64,000 nt of DNA from Thiohalocapsa sp964524185 (lineage in GTDB: Bacteria; Pseudomonadota; Gammaproteobacteria; Chromatiales; Chromatiaceae), in assembly GCA_964524185.1 (NCBI GenBank), contig CAZGCI010000006.1, positions 1 to 64,000 of the forward strand, written 5' to 3'. A program made the position numbers and the translations under genes. Of the stretch, positions 37,076-45,507 are shown one piece after another. How positions within the stretch are numbered: position 1 is the first letter of the stretch; each line of letters opens with the position of its first letter. A model generated the notes under the pieces. It saw only the letters and a list, made by a program, of their open reading frames with translations, made no database searches and was not told the origin of the DNA.

Positions 37076-37558
37076 GTGGTAAAGCGCGCGCCGGTCACGC
37101 CAGCGGTGCGGGTGCTGCGTGCCGCGGGGGTCGCCTTTGACGACTATCCTTACGTCTACCAGGCGGGCGGCACCGCCGAAGTCGCCGCCCAGCTCGGCCT
37201 GGATGAGCACCGGGTGATCAAGACGCTGATCCTGGAGGACGACGGCGGCAGGCCGTTGGTGATGCTGATGCACGGCGATCGCGAGGTCGCCACCGGCCGG
37301 CTTGCCAAGGCCATCGGCGTCAAACGCGTGCAGCCCTGTGCCCCCAACATCGCGGACAAGCATTCCGGCTACCAGGTGGGCGGCACCTCACCCTTCGGCA
37401 CCCGCACCCGGATGCCCGTGTATTGCGAGCGCTCCATCAGCGCACTGCCGCAGCTCTACATCAACGGCGGCAAGCGCGGCTACATCATCCGGCTGGCCAC
37501 TCCAGACCTGCTGCGCGTGCTGCAGCCCACGCTGCTCGAGACTGCGCAGCCGAGCTAA
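37076..37558 (+). CDS. ybaK: YbaK/EbsC family aminoacyl-tRNA deacylase
   Basis: YbaK hydrolyses Cys-tRNA(Pro) and related mischarged tRNAs. The 160-residue product has AQLGLDEHRVIKTLILEDDG with the conserved Lys that binds the tRNA 3' end. Further landmarks are REVATGRLAKAIGVKRVQPC, GYQVGGTSPFGTR and YINGGKRGYIIRL. The start is GTG at 37076. The family also contains ProX-type deacylases, but the sequence is closest to YbaK. Confidence 0.92.
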   Translation: MVKRAPVTPAVRVLRAAGVAFDDYPYVYQAGGTAEVAAQLGLDEHRVIKTLILEDDGGRPLVMLMHGDREVATGRLAKAIGVKRVQPCAPNIADKHSGYQVGGTSPFGTRTRMPVYCERSISALPQLYINGGKRGYIIRLATPDLLRVLQPTLLETAQPS

Positions 37559-37582
37559 GCGCTCGTGTTGAAAGCCGTCGGT

Positions 37583-38609
37583 CTACGGCGCCGCCACCGG
37601 CGCCGTGGCGCGCGCGGCGAGGCTCCGTGGCCGCTGCCAGGGCAAACGCGGCAGTAGGCGCCGGAGTCCAGCCAGATCTGCACGGCGCAGCACCAGGCCG
37701 CTGCCGTCACAGGGGTACAGCCGAACCTCGTCCAGGCCGCCCTGCCGCAACATCGCCGGCAGTGGCGTGAGCCATCTGTCCAGTTGTTCCGCGGCGCCGG
37801 CCCAGGCCGCCGTATCGTGGTCCTCGAGGGCGTCGTTCAGGCCGTCCTGGACGGCGAGCACACGCCCGTTCGAGGCGGCCAGCAGCGCGGACAGCTCGGC
37901 GCTGGGCGTGGCGGTGATGCCCGCGGCCAGCGCCAAGCCCCGCAGCAGCGGCGCGGCGCCGAGGGCGGCGACCGGCGCCCCCGCAAGCGGCTCCCAGCAC
38001 CCGCCGCCCCAGCACCAGAGGCCGTTGATCGCAGGTCGGCCCGCGGCCNNNNNNNNNNACGTCGTGCTGGAAGAGCAGCATCTCGGCCTCGCTCATGAGC
38101 GCGGCCCAGCGGCCGGCATCAGCTCCCGCCGGCAAGTGGCCGTCGATGTGCTGGCCGGACACCCGCGGCAGCGGTGTCGTCTCCAGCGCCGGCGGCGCGT
38201 CACAGTGCAGATACCATCGGTCTGCCGCATGCGCCCGCACATGCAGGCCGTCTCCGCCGAAGTGCCGGTTCAGGGCGGAAACCAGCGCATCGGCCTCGGC
38301 ACGACTGATGCCGAGGTGATGACCATCGAACAGCCGCAGCAGATCCCGGTCCGGGCGCAGATGCACCGGATCGGCGTGCAGCCACCAGCCGGTCTTATCC
38401 CAGGCCGGATCCTCTGCGGCGAGTGCATAGGGCGCGCTCGCCACGGCAGCGAAGCGCTCCAGCAGCACCGTGGACACATCCGCACCGGCGGTGCCCGGCG
38501 CCGGCGTGCTGCGATGCAGCAGCAGATCGAGCGTCGGGGTCTGCGGTGCCCACTCCAACGGCGGCACCGGGCCGAGGAGGCCGGGGATGACAAGTTCCAG
38601 GATGCTCAA
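37583..38609 (-). CDS. RpfE-type phosphoglycerate-mutase-like protein, cut by an assembly gap
   Basis: The part before the gap starts SILELVIPGLLGPVPPLEW and includes the GISRAEADALVSALN, YLHCDAPP and MSEAEMLLFQHD segments. After the gap, in another frame, the product continues with GRPAINGLWCWGGGCWEP and then DEVRLYPCDGSGLVL. This is the layout of the proteins annotated as RpfE-type regulatory or phosphoglycerate-mutase-like. The frame change occurs only across the ten N bases and fits missing sequence whose length is a multiple of three, so the gene is probably intact in the organism. The start is TTG at 38609. Function is uncertain. Confidence 0.8.
38049..38058. other. Assembly gap (10 N)
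   Basis: Ten N bases, most likely a fixed-size placeholder. The interrupted gene changes frame across it; by comparison with related proteins only a few codons seem to be missing. Confidence 0.95.
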
Positions 38610-38613
38610 AATG

Positions 38614-38643
38614 GATTCAGTTTGATGGGATTCAGTTTGACGG
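38614..38643. repeat. Two tandem 15-bp repeats upstream of the RpfE-type gene
   Basis: GATTCAGTTTGATGG (38614-38628) is followed directly by GATTCAGTTTGACGG (38629-38643), 14 of 15 identical. They lie 5-34 bp upstream of the TTG start. They could be a duplicated regulator site or a simple duplication. Confidence 0.7.
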
Positions 38644-38720
38644 GTGACCTGTGCAAGCGACGCGGGTGTACGCCACCGGCAGACAACGTCGAGCTCAAAC
38701 CCCGAAGGACAACCGGCGCG

Positions 38721-40301
38721 TCAGAGCTCCCGCGTTGCCGAGAAGCGAATCTGCGGCCAGCGCTCCTCGGTGAGCTGTAGGTTGACCCGGGTGGGCGCCA
38801 AGTAGACCAGCTGGTCGTCCCCATCGAGGGCCAGGTTGTCGTAGGCCTTGGTCTTGAACTGCTCCAGCAGCTTTGGATCATCGCAGTTGACCCAGCGGGC
38901 GGTCTGCACTGACACCGGCTCGACCACGGCCTCCACGCCGTACTCGCCCTTGAGCCGATACGCCGCGACGTCGAACTGCAGCACGCCGACGGCGCCGAGA
39001 ATCAGATCGTTGTTCTTGAGCGGGCGGAAGACCTGGGTCGCGCCCTCCTCGCAAAGCTGCAGCACGCCCTTGTGCAGCGCCTTGGTCTTGAGCGGGTCCT
39101 TCAGCACTACGCGCCGAAATAGCTCGGGCGCGAAGTACGGGATGCCGCCGTATTTGAGTGCCTCGCCCTCGGTGAAGGTATCGCCGATCTGGATCGTCCC
39201 GTGGTTGTGCAAACCGATGATGTCGCCCGGCCAGGCCTCGTCCACACGCTTGCGCTCGTCCGCCTGAAAGGTGATGGCGTTGGCGACCTGGACGGTCTTC
39301 TCGATGCGCGCGTGGCGCATCTTCATGCCCTGCTTGTAGATGCCGGAGCACACCCGCAGGAACGCGACCCGGTCGCGGTGGGCCGGGTCCATGTTGGCCT
39401 GAATCTTGAACACGAAGCCCGAGAACTTGTCCTCCTCCGGGTCCACCGCCCGGCTGCCGGCCTCCCGCGGGCGCGGGGGCGGGGCATATTCCACGAAGGC
39501 GTCCAGCAACTCCTTGACGCCGAAATTGTTGATGGCGGAGCCAAAGAATACCGGCGTCTGCTTGCCGGCGCGATAGGCCTCGAGGTCCAGCGGGTGGCTC
39601 GCGCCTTGAACCAGCTCCAGCTCGTCGCGCAGCTCAGTAGCCTGATCGCCCAGCAGCTCATCCATGCGGGGGTTGTCGAGCCCCTCGATGACCTCGCCGG
39701 TTTGGATCTTGCCCCCATGGGTGGCGCTGAACAGATGCGTGCGGTCGTGGCGCAGGTCGTACACGCCCTTGAAGCGCTTGCCCATGCCAATGGGCCAGGT
39801 CACCGGTGCGCACTCGATGTGCAGTACCTCCTCGATCTCGTCCAGGATCTCAATGGCCTCGCGACCCTCGCGGTCCAGCTTATTAACGAAGGTGAGAATC
39901 GGCGTGGTGCGCAGCCGGCAGACCTCCATCAGCTTGATGGTGCGCTCCTCGACGCCCTTGGCAGCATCGATGACCATCAACGCCGAGTCCACGGCCGTCA
40001 GAGTCCGATACGTATCCTCGGAGAAATCTGCGTGCCCAGGCGTGTCCAGCAGATTGACGACAGACTCGCCATAGGGGAATTGCATCACCGATGAGGTCAC
40101 GGAGATGCCGCGCTGCTTCTCCAGCTCCATCCAGTCCGAGGTCGCATGGCGCGCCGCCTTGCGGCCCTTGACAGAGCCGGCCATCTGGATGGCGCCGCCG
40201 AAGAGCAAGAGCTTCTCGGTGAGTGTCGTCTTGCCGGCGTCGGGGTGGGAAATGATGGCGAAGGTGCGCCGTCGCGCGACCTGATCGTGAAGTTGGGACA
40301 T
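38721..40301 (-). CDS. prfC: Peptide chain release factor 3
   Basis: RF3 is the GTPase that recycles RF1/RF2 after termination. The 526-residue product (E. coli 529) has G1 ISHPDAGKTTLTEKLL, switch II LLDTPGHADFSEDTYRTL and G4 NKLDREGREA. The RF3-specific C-terminal part includes VGVLQFDVAAYRLKGEYGVE. The ATG at 40301 gives the usual MSQLHDQVARRRTFAIISHP start; 45 upstream in-frame codons are not conserved. Confidence 0.97.
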   Translation of the reverse strand: MSQLHDQVARRRTFAIISHPDAGKTTLTEKLLLFGGAIQMAGSVKGRKAARHATSDWMELEKQRGISVTSSVMQFPYGESVVNLLDTPGHADFSEDTYRTLTAVDSALMVIDAAKGVEERTIKLMEVCRLRTTPILTFVNKLDREGREAIEILDEIEEVLHIECAPVTWPIGMGKRFKGVYDLRHDRTHLFSATHGGKIQTGEVIEGLDNPRMDELLGDQATELRDELELVQGASHPLDLEAYRAGKQTPVFFGSAINNFGVKELLDAFVEYAPPPRPREAGSRAVDPEEDKFSGFVFKIQANMDPAHRDRVAFLRVCSGIYKQGMKMRHARIEKTVQVANAITFQADERKRVDEAWPGDIIGLHNHGTIQIGDTFTEGEALKYGGIPYFAPELFRRVVLKDPLKTKALHKGVLQLCEEGATQVFRPLKNNDLILGAVGVLQFDVAAYRLKGEYGVEAVVEPVSVQTARWVNCDDPKLLEQFKTKAYDNLALDGDDQLVYLAPTRVNLQLTEERWPQIRFSATREL

Positions 40302-40445
40302 GGATGATCGCCCGGTGGGCGGAGGCTTGCGAAAACACCCCATTCTAGCTGGAGGCGCGTGTCGCAGCGAACCGTAGCGAGGCGATGCCTCAGACCGGTG
40401 GGCGACCTGGCACCGCCACGCCAACGGGTGCTTCAACCTAAAATG

Positions 40446-40459
40446 AGCGGTTGACCGCT
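40446..40459. promoter_or_regulatory. Palindrome AGCGGT-TG-ACCGCT
   Basis: A perfect 6-2-6 palindrome about 145 bp upstream of the prfC start and 326 bp upstream of the sox unit. It may be a regulator site for either promoter. Confidence 0.3.
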
Positions 40460-40595
40460 TCGGGTCGTTGCAAGTCTCTATGCCAACGGCGATTTTGCCG
40501 CGCTCGGCACCTCATCCACTGGGTGAGCTGCGCATTGCGGCCGGCGGCGGCCAGCGCAGCGGCGTGCACCATCGCCCGGCGTGTCGAAGACCGAA

Positions 40596-40610
40596 TGTGA
40601 CAAATTCACA
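40596..40610. promoter_or_regulatory. Palindrome TGTGA-N5-TCACA upstream of the sox unit
   Basis: TGTGACAAATTCACA has arms identical to the CRP half-sites but with a five-base centre instead of six. It lies in a relatively AT-rich spot 176 bp before the first sox-unit gene, a position suited to an operator. Confidence 0.35.
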
Positions 40611-40785
40611 CCTATCCACGCGGGTACAGGTCCAAGCTAAGGGTGTGGTGTTGTCCGTCAGGATGCACCGCTCGGGCGCCTGACTCCATGGCAACAAGGC
40701 CGTGCAGCCGGACAAATCGGCAGGAGACACGCATCGCTATCCTAGCCGGAGCGCCTGTCCAGCAACCGGGAATGAGGACCGAACC

Positions 40786-41121
40786 ATGCGCATCACGATC
40801 CCAACCCAACGCCAACGGTGCATCGCGATGGCCGTTGTGGCCCTGTCCGCGGGCGCAAGCACCGCGGGGGCAGCCGATGTATCGGACATCGAGCTGCGGC
40901 GCCTATTCAACCCCACCGAGGCCGAGCTCGCCTCCGAGGCCAAGGGGCGCATCTACATCTATGACGGTCTGACCGATGTCGATGTGCAGCGCGCACTCGA
41001 CGAAGCCTTCGATCGGGCCGAGAACATGATGTTCATTCGCACCAAAAAGACCGACGACACCGGCAAGATCAAGCGAAACCCGGACACCGGGACCGTCGAG
41101 TACGCGGACGATGGCTGTTGA
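40786..41121 (+). CDS. Small exported protein preceding soxYZ
   Basis: The 111-residue product has a signal peptide (MAVVALSAGASTAGAADV region, cleavage near residue 29). A short mature domain follows: ELRRLFNPTEAELASEAKGR, IYIYDGLTDVDVQRALDEAF, and RAENMMFIRTKKTDDTGK. It ends in a single Cys (EYADDGC). I recognise no family. It lies 43 bp upstream of soxY on the same strand and is presumably co-transcribed. The single C-terminal Cys next to SoxY, whose own reactive Cys is near its C-terminus, suggests a periplasmic sulfur-handling partner; that is inference. Confidence 0.75.
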   Translation: MRITIPTQRQRCIAMAVVALSAGASTAGAADVSDIELRRLFNPTEAELASEAKGRIYIYDGLTDVDVQRALDEAFDRAENMMFIRTKKTDDTGKIKRNPDTGTVEYADDGC

Positions 41122-41164
41122 GTCTAGCACGTATCTCGCGGCAACATGGCGGAGACACGCCGTC

Positions 41165-41641
41165 ATGCAACGACGACAACTCCTGCGAACCGGGCTTGCA
41201 GCGGCGGTGCCGCTCGCCACGCTTGGTCTGAACGGATGGCCGTCAGCACGCGCACTGGCTGCAACGGTAGACGCCTGGCCGGAAGCGGCCTTCCACGCTG
41301 AGGCTTTAGACGGAGCCATCGCCGCGCTCCTCGGCGAACACGACGCAGCGGATAGCGACCGCATTGTCATTGAAGCGCCTGACATTGCCGAGAACGGTCG
41401 AGTGGTTCCGGTGGAGATCGGGACCGATCTCCCCGGAGCGCGGTCCGTCACGGTCTTCAGTGACGGCAATCCTTTCCCGCTACTCGCGCGCGCCCGTCTC
41501 ACGTCTGCAGTCGCGCCGCGCGTCTCCATCCGAGTCAAGTTGGGCCAGAGCGCAAACCTCATCGCACTGGTGGAGGCGGACGGGGGGCTCTATCGCGCCA
41601 CCCGTGCCGTCAAGGTCGCCCTCGGTGGCTGCGGCGGCTGA
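41165..41641 (+). CDS. soxY: Thiosulfate-oxidation carrier protein SoxY
   Basis: SoxY carries sulfur intermediates covalently on a C-terminal Cys in the periplasm, as a complex with SoxZ. The 158-residue product has a Tat-type signal (RRQLLRTGLAAAVPLATLG). The conserved ENGRVVPVEIGTDLPGA strand pair follows. It ends exactly with the carrier motif GGCGG. The ATG at 41165 gives the twin-arginine signal; the frame is open 18 codons further upstream. soxZ follows after 64 bp. No soxA, soxX, soxB or soxCD is in the window. Confidence 0.96.
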   Translation: MQRRQLLRTGLAAAVPLATLGLNGWPSARALAATVDAWPEAAFHAEALDGAIAALLGEHDAADSDRIVIEAPDIAENGRVVPVEIGTDLPGARSVTVFSDGNPFPLLARARLTSAVAPRVSIRVKLGQSANLIALVEADGGLYRATRAVKVALGGCGG

Positions 41642-41705
41642 CACTGACCGCACCGGCAACGCGTGCTTTCAAGGTGCCCCCAACACGCACCATCCCGAGA
41701 CCGCC

Positions 41706-42023
41706 ATGAGCAATGAACACGGCAAGATCCGCGCAAAGATCGGAAATGGCGGCATCGCTGTCCGCGCACTGATCCGCCATCCCATGGAAACCGGCAGCCG
41801 CAAGGATCCCACCACCGAACGGCCGATCCCTCGGCATTACATCCAGGAACTGGTGTGTGAGCATAACGGTAACGTCGTGCTCCGCATGGACTGGGGCTGG
41901 GGTGTGTCAGAAGACCCCTATCTGGCCTTCGACATCGAGCAGGGCGTCGCCGGCGACACGGTAACCCTACGCTGGCGGGACAACCGCGGCGACACTGGAG
42001 AGCTGGTCACCACCGCCATCTGA
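41706..42023 (+). CDS. soxZ: Thiosulfate-oxidation protein SoxZ
   Basis: SoxZ is the beta-sandwich partner of SoxY. The 105-residue product lacks a signal peptide, as usual, since it travels with Tat-exported SoxY. Family features are VRALIRHPMETGSRKD, PIPRHYIQELVCEHNGN and VTLRWRDNRGDTG. The ATG at 41706 is the natural start. Confidence 0.95.
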   Translation: MSNEHGKIRAKIGNGGIAVRALIRHPMETGSRKDPTTERPIPRHYIQELVCEHNGNVVLRMDWGWGVSEDPYLAFDIEQGVAGDTVTLRWRDNRGDTGELVTTAI

Positions 42024-42540
42024 GCCGCCGGTCGGGCTGGCGCAGGCACCAGGTCAAGGGCGCGCCCGGAGATCCATCCGGTCACATCCGACGACGGCCA
42101 TTCGAAGCCTTGGCAGCGCCTAACCCCGCGTGCGCCCTTGCGCACCGCCGGCCGATGCTCGGGCGATCGCTTGCAGCCCTTGAGCCATCCCCAATCGTTC
42201 AGGCCGGCTCAACATCAGCATATTCCAATATTGGCGAAGCCTTTACCGAGATCGGTAAAAGCTGCAACACGCTTGCGCCGATTCACCAAAAGCCGCAGCA
42301 TTGGGCTCCGAGGGCTGCCGGCGCTTGGCGCCCCCTGGTACCGGTTGGATATTGCTGACGTCTCCGCCACGACGTACCAAGGGTCCACCAAGGTCTGGGC
42401 AGCCACCGCCTTGGGCGGTCAGCGCCTGCAGCATCACGGGCAGAATCGAGCGCACAGGATGCGCCCGTCCGGACGGAGATTACCCGGTCCGTCACGCCGG
42501 AGCGACGGCCGTCATCACCACCACCCGAGCAGTACCAAGC
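42024..42540. other. Spacer between soxZ and moxR
   Basis: This 517-bp stretch has no credible gene; overlapping frames are low-quality. The AT-rich part at 42205-42290 carries two palindromes (next entry) and probably the promoter of the MoxR-Bat operon. Confidence 0.5.
42225..42259. promoter_or_regulatory. Paired palindromes upstream of the MoxR-Bat operon
   Basis: CCAATATTGG (42225-42234) is a perfect 10-bp palindrome. TTTACCGA-GA-TCGGTAAA (42242-42259) is a perfect 8-2-8 palindrome, and GC pairs extend it beyond one mismatch. Both sit about 300 bp upstream of moxR in AT-rich DNA, as expected of a dimeric regulator's operator. The regulator is not known. Confidence 0.45.
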
Positions 42541-43497
42541 ATGACCCCGGCAGACCTCACTCCCGTCCGCGAGCACATTGCCTCGCGCATCATCGGCCAG
42601 CGCAAATTCGTCGACAGCATGCTGGTCTGCCTGCTGAGCGACGGGCACCTGCTCGTGGAGGGCATGCCCGGGCTCGCCAAGACCACGGCGGTGAAAGCGC
42701 TCGCTGAGGCCATCGAGGGCGACTTTCACCGGATTCAGTTCACGCCGGACTTACTGCCGTCGGACCTCATCGGCACGGATATTTACCGCCACGAGCAGGG
42801 CGAGTTCGAATTCCGCCCCGGCCCGCTGTTCCACAACATCCTGCTGGCGGACGAGGTCAATCGGGCGCCCGCCAAGGTGCAATCGGCGCTGCTGGAGGCC
42901 ATGGCCGAGCACCAGATCACCGTCGGCCAGCGCACCTACCCGTTACCCAAGCTGTTCATGGTGCTGGCAACGCAGAATCCAGTGGAGCAGGAGGGCACCT
43001 ATCACCTGCCGGAAGCACAGTTGGATCGCTTCCTGATGCAGGCGGTGGTGACCTACCCCACGCGCGAAGAGGAACTGGAGATCCTCGCGCTCGACAGCCG
43101 CCAGCAGACCGAGCCGGAGCCCGAGCCAGCCCAGCCCTTGAGCCAGGAACACCTCGCGCAGATGCGCCGCAACGTCGCTGAGCTTTACCTGGACCCGAAG
43201 CTGCACAGCTACATCGTCGACCTGGTGCAGGCCACCCGCCACCCGAAGCTCTACGACACCGACCTAGCGCGCTGGTGCCGCTTCGGCGCCTCGCCGCGCG
43301 CCAGCATTGCCCTCGCCCGCTGCGCGCGCGCCCGGGCCTGGCTCGATGGCGATGCCTTCGTCGCCCCCCATCACATCCAGCTCGTCGCGCCGGAGATTCT
43401 CCGTCACCGCTTATTGCTCACCTTCGAGGCGGAGGCCGAGGGCGTTACCACGGATGAGTTTGTGAATCGCCTGTTGAACCTCGTGGCGATTCCGTGA
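42541..43497 (+). CDS. moxR: MoxR-family AAA+ ATPase
   Basis: MoxR ATPases act as chaperones that insert cofactors or metal ions with VWA-protein partners. The 318-residue product has Walker A EGMPGLAKTTAVKAL near residue 40, Walker B NILLADEVNRAPAKVQSALL, sensor 1 MVLATQNPVEQEGTYHLPEA, and the C-terminal lid with GASPRASIALARCAR. It leads the DUF58-DUF4381-BatABCD operon. The ATG at 42541 is the family start. Confidence 0.96.
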   Translation: MTPADLTPVREHIASRIIGQRKFVDSMLVCLLSDGHLLVEGMPGLAKTTAVKALAEAIEGDFHRIQFTPDLLPSDLIGTDIYRHEQGEFEFRPGPLFHNILLADEVNRAPAKVQSALLEAMAEHQITVGQRTYPLPKLFMVLATQNPVEQEGTYHLPEAQLDRFLMQAVVTYPTREEELEILALDSRQQTEPEPEPAQPLSQEHLAQMRRNVAELYLDPKLHSYIVDLVQATRHPKLYDTDLARWCRFGASPRASIALARCARARAWLDGDAFVAPHHIQLVAPEILRHRLLLTFEAEAEGVTTDEFVNRLLNLVAIP

Positions 43498-43627
43498 GCC
43501 TTTCGTCCGTCGTGCTCGTTGGCACAGTCGCGGCAGGGAGTCTTCAGCAGGTTGCACCGGTCGCCGGGTCTGCGCCGGTCAACCCAGACCTCCGGCGTCC
43601 GGACATCGTCCTGCGTACGCCCCGGCC

Positions 43628-44560
43628 ATGAGCCTATACCCCCGCCTCGACGACCTGCTGGAGCTCCGCCACCAGGCGCACACCCTCGGCGTGCCGTCGC
43701 ACCACTTGGTGAACTCCACCTTCGCCGGACTCTATGCCTCGGTATTCCGGGGCGCCGGCATCAATTTCGAGGAGGTGCGCGAGTACCGCGAAGGCGATGA
43801 CATCCGGCATATGGACTGGAAAGTCACTGCCCGCATCAACGAGCCACATCTCAAGGTCTTCCGCGAGGAGCGCGAGCGCAGCGTCGTCCTGTGCGTGGAC
43901 CGCGGGCCCCACATGGTCTTCGGTACTCGCGGCACCTTCAAATGCGTGCAAGCGGCGCGCGCCGCGGCCCTCATCGGCTGGGCCGCGAGCCGGCTCAACG
44001 ATCGGGTGGGCGGCATGGCCTTCGGTGACTCCGAGGCCGCACTGCAACACTTCCGTCCGGCGCGCGGGCGACGCGCGCTGTGGCAGTTGCTGCGCACCCT
44101 GACCGAGCCCGCCGCGGAGCAGGCCGCGTCGATGGACCGCCCGGCGGTGGACCACCTGGCAGGCGCCCTGCGCCGCGCGACGCGGGGCCTGCCCACCGGG
44201 TCCCTGGTGTTTGTGATTGCCGATCTGAACCGCGAGGTGCGCGACCTCGAAGGCGTGCTCGGTAACCTCGTGCAGCGCAGCTCCGTGGTGGTGCTGCCCG
44301 TGGACGACCCGGCAGACTGGGACATTCCGGCCATGGGCACCGTCACCTTCACCGCCACCGACGGCACCCTGGTGGAGATTGACACCGACGACGCCGCGGC
44401 CGCCCGCGCCTACCGCGACGCCTGGCAGCAGCGCCGCGACACCCTCAAGGCCATCGCCAACCGCCTCAACGTCATCCTGATGCCCATCCGCACCGACCAA
44501 GAAATCCACCTCAGCCTGATCCATAGCCTGGACCAACGCGCGCGAGCGCGCAGTGTTTAA
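43628..44560 (+). CDS. DUF58 domain protein
   Basis: The 310-residue product has the DUF58 signature, VREYREGDDIRHMDWKVTAR near residue 47, and a VWA-like beta-alpha fold (VVLCVDRGPHMVFGTRG, then LVFVIADLNREVRDL). It pairs with MoxR in nearly all such operons. The gene ends at the edge of the heptanucleotide repeat region. Confidence 0.93.
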   Translation: MSLYPRLDDLLELRHQAHTLGVPSHHLVNSTFAGLYASVFRGAGINFEEVREYREGDDIRHMDWKVTARINEPHLKVFREERERSVVLCVDRGPHMVFGTRGTFKCVQAARAAALIGWAASRLNDRVGGMAFGDSEAALQHFRPARGRRALWQLLRTLTEPAAEQAASMDRPAVDHLAGALRRATRGLPTGSLVFVIADLNREVRDLEGVLGNLVQRSSVVVLPVDDPADWDIPAMGTVTFTATDGTLVEIDTDDAAAARAYRDAWQQRRDTLKAIANRLNVILMPIRTDQEIHLSLIHSLDQRARARSV

Positions 44561-44563
44561 ATC

Positions 44564-44584
44564 AGGGGCTAGGGGCTCGGGGCT
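44564..44584. repeat. Inverted copies of the heptanucleotide repeat
   Basis: AGGGGCT, AGGGGCT, CGGGGCT begin 3 bp after the DUF58 stop. They are the reverse complement of the TAGCCCC/AGCCCCT units in the array at 44766-44854. Confidence 0.85.
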
Positions 44585-44765
44585 AAAGGCTTGAGAGGCT
44601 GCGCGATGGTTGCAGGTGCGTCAGGCTTCGCAAGGGAGCTCAGCCTCCAGGGCCGAAGAGCAGTGTCGATCTCCGGAGACGGAGCCTGAGCTTCGACCCT
44701 TGTCAACAACCACTCGCTGCCTTGTCGAGGCCGCCGTCGCACGTCGCTCCAACCCGAAACTGTTC

Positions 44766-44854
44766 TAGCCCCTAGCCCCTAGCCCCTAGCCCCTAGCCCC
44801 TAGCCCCTAGCCCCTAGCCCCTGACGCCTAGCCCCTGACCCCAGCCCCTGACCC
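44766..44854. repeat. Heptanucleotide array (TAGCCCC)n
   Basis: Eight perfect tandem TAGCCCC units span 44766-44821. Degenerate units follow (TGACGCC, TAGCCCC, TGACCCC, AGCCCC, TGACCC), up to one base before the DUF4381 start codon. Together with the inverted units at 44564-44584 the transcript could form a long stem around about 180 nt. The array replaces the normal translation-initiation region, so copy number may affect DUF4381 expression. Confidence 0.95.
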
Positions 44855-44855
44855 A

Positions 44856-45488
44856 ATGGATCCATCCCAGCTCCGCGACATCCACGTCCAAATGGGCCAC
44901 CCATGGTGGCCGCCGGCGCCGGGCTGGTGGATCCTGGCGGGCGTGCTGGTGCTCTTGGGCCTGCTGCTGTGGCGTTATGACCCGCGCTGGCGGCTGTACG
45001 TACCACTGCCGGTGATCACGCTCGGCACCTGGCGCTGGGAGGCGGCGCAGGCGCTCAGAGGCCTACGCAGGCGCATCGCACGCGGGCCGGTCAAGCCGGT
45101 CGCGGCTGAACTCTCGGAGCTACTGCGGCGCATCGCCATGGCCCGACACGGCCGCGCCGCCTGCGCCGGATTGCACGGCGAGGACTGGCTCGCCTGGCTT
45201 AGCACGCACGACCCGCAGGGCTTCGACTGGCAGTGCAACGGCCGGGCCCTACTGACGGCCCCCTACGCCCACGCCGAGGCGGCCAACGCCCAGCGCGAAG
45301 CTATCGGTAGGCTGCTCGACGCGGCCATGGAATGGGTGGCAGCTCCGAACTCCAAGCCCGAGCGACGTCAGCGCCGGCGACCCTTGCCCACCTGGTTGCG
45401 CCATCCACTCCAGGGCGTCGCCGCGGGATTCCTGCAGCAGCGTCAGCGACGCGGTCCGCCGGCGGCGTCGACGCGGAAGACGGCGTGA
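44856..45488 (+). CDS. DUF4381 membrane protein of the Bat operon
   Basis: The 210-residue product starts MDPSQLRDIHVQMGHPWWPP, the family N-terminus (short periplasmic segment with PxxWPPAPGWW). One transmembrane helix follows (WILAGVLVLLGLLLW). The cytoplasmic part has ELSELLRRIAMARHGRAACA and GEDWLAWLSTH, as in DUF4381 proteins. No Shine-Dalgarno is visible, because the heptamer repeat runs up to the start. Confidence 0.88.
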   Translation: MDPSQLRDIHVQMGHPWWPPAPGWWILAGVLVLLGLLLWRYDPRWRLYVPLPVITLGTWRWEAAQALRGLRRRIARGPVKPVAAELSELLRRIAMARHGRAACAGLHGEDWLAWLSTHDPQGFDWQCNGRALLTAPYAHAEAANAQREAIGRLLDAAMEWVAAPNSKPERRQRRRPLPTWLRHPLQGVAAGFLQQRQRRGPPAASTRKTA

Positions 45489-45507
45489 AACGCGACGGCG
45501 ATTCTCT

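Larger units (their letters stand above)
40302..40785. other. Divergent prfC / sox intergenic region
   Basis: This 484-bp region without a credible gene should hold the prfC and sox promoters. Two palindromes are visible and are listed separately (40446-40459 and 40596-40610). Confidence 0.5.

Noticed and set aside
40596..40610. Canonical CRP site
   Set aside because: Half-sites fit, but the centre has five bases where CRP needs six, so it is listed only as a palindrome.
44766..44854. CRISPR-like array
   Set aside because: Units are seven bases and contiguous, without spacers, and no cas gene is nearby; it is a simple tandem repeat.
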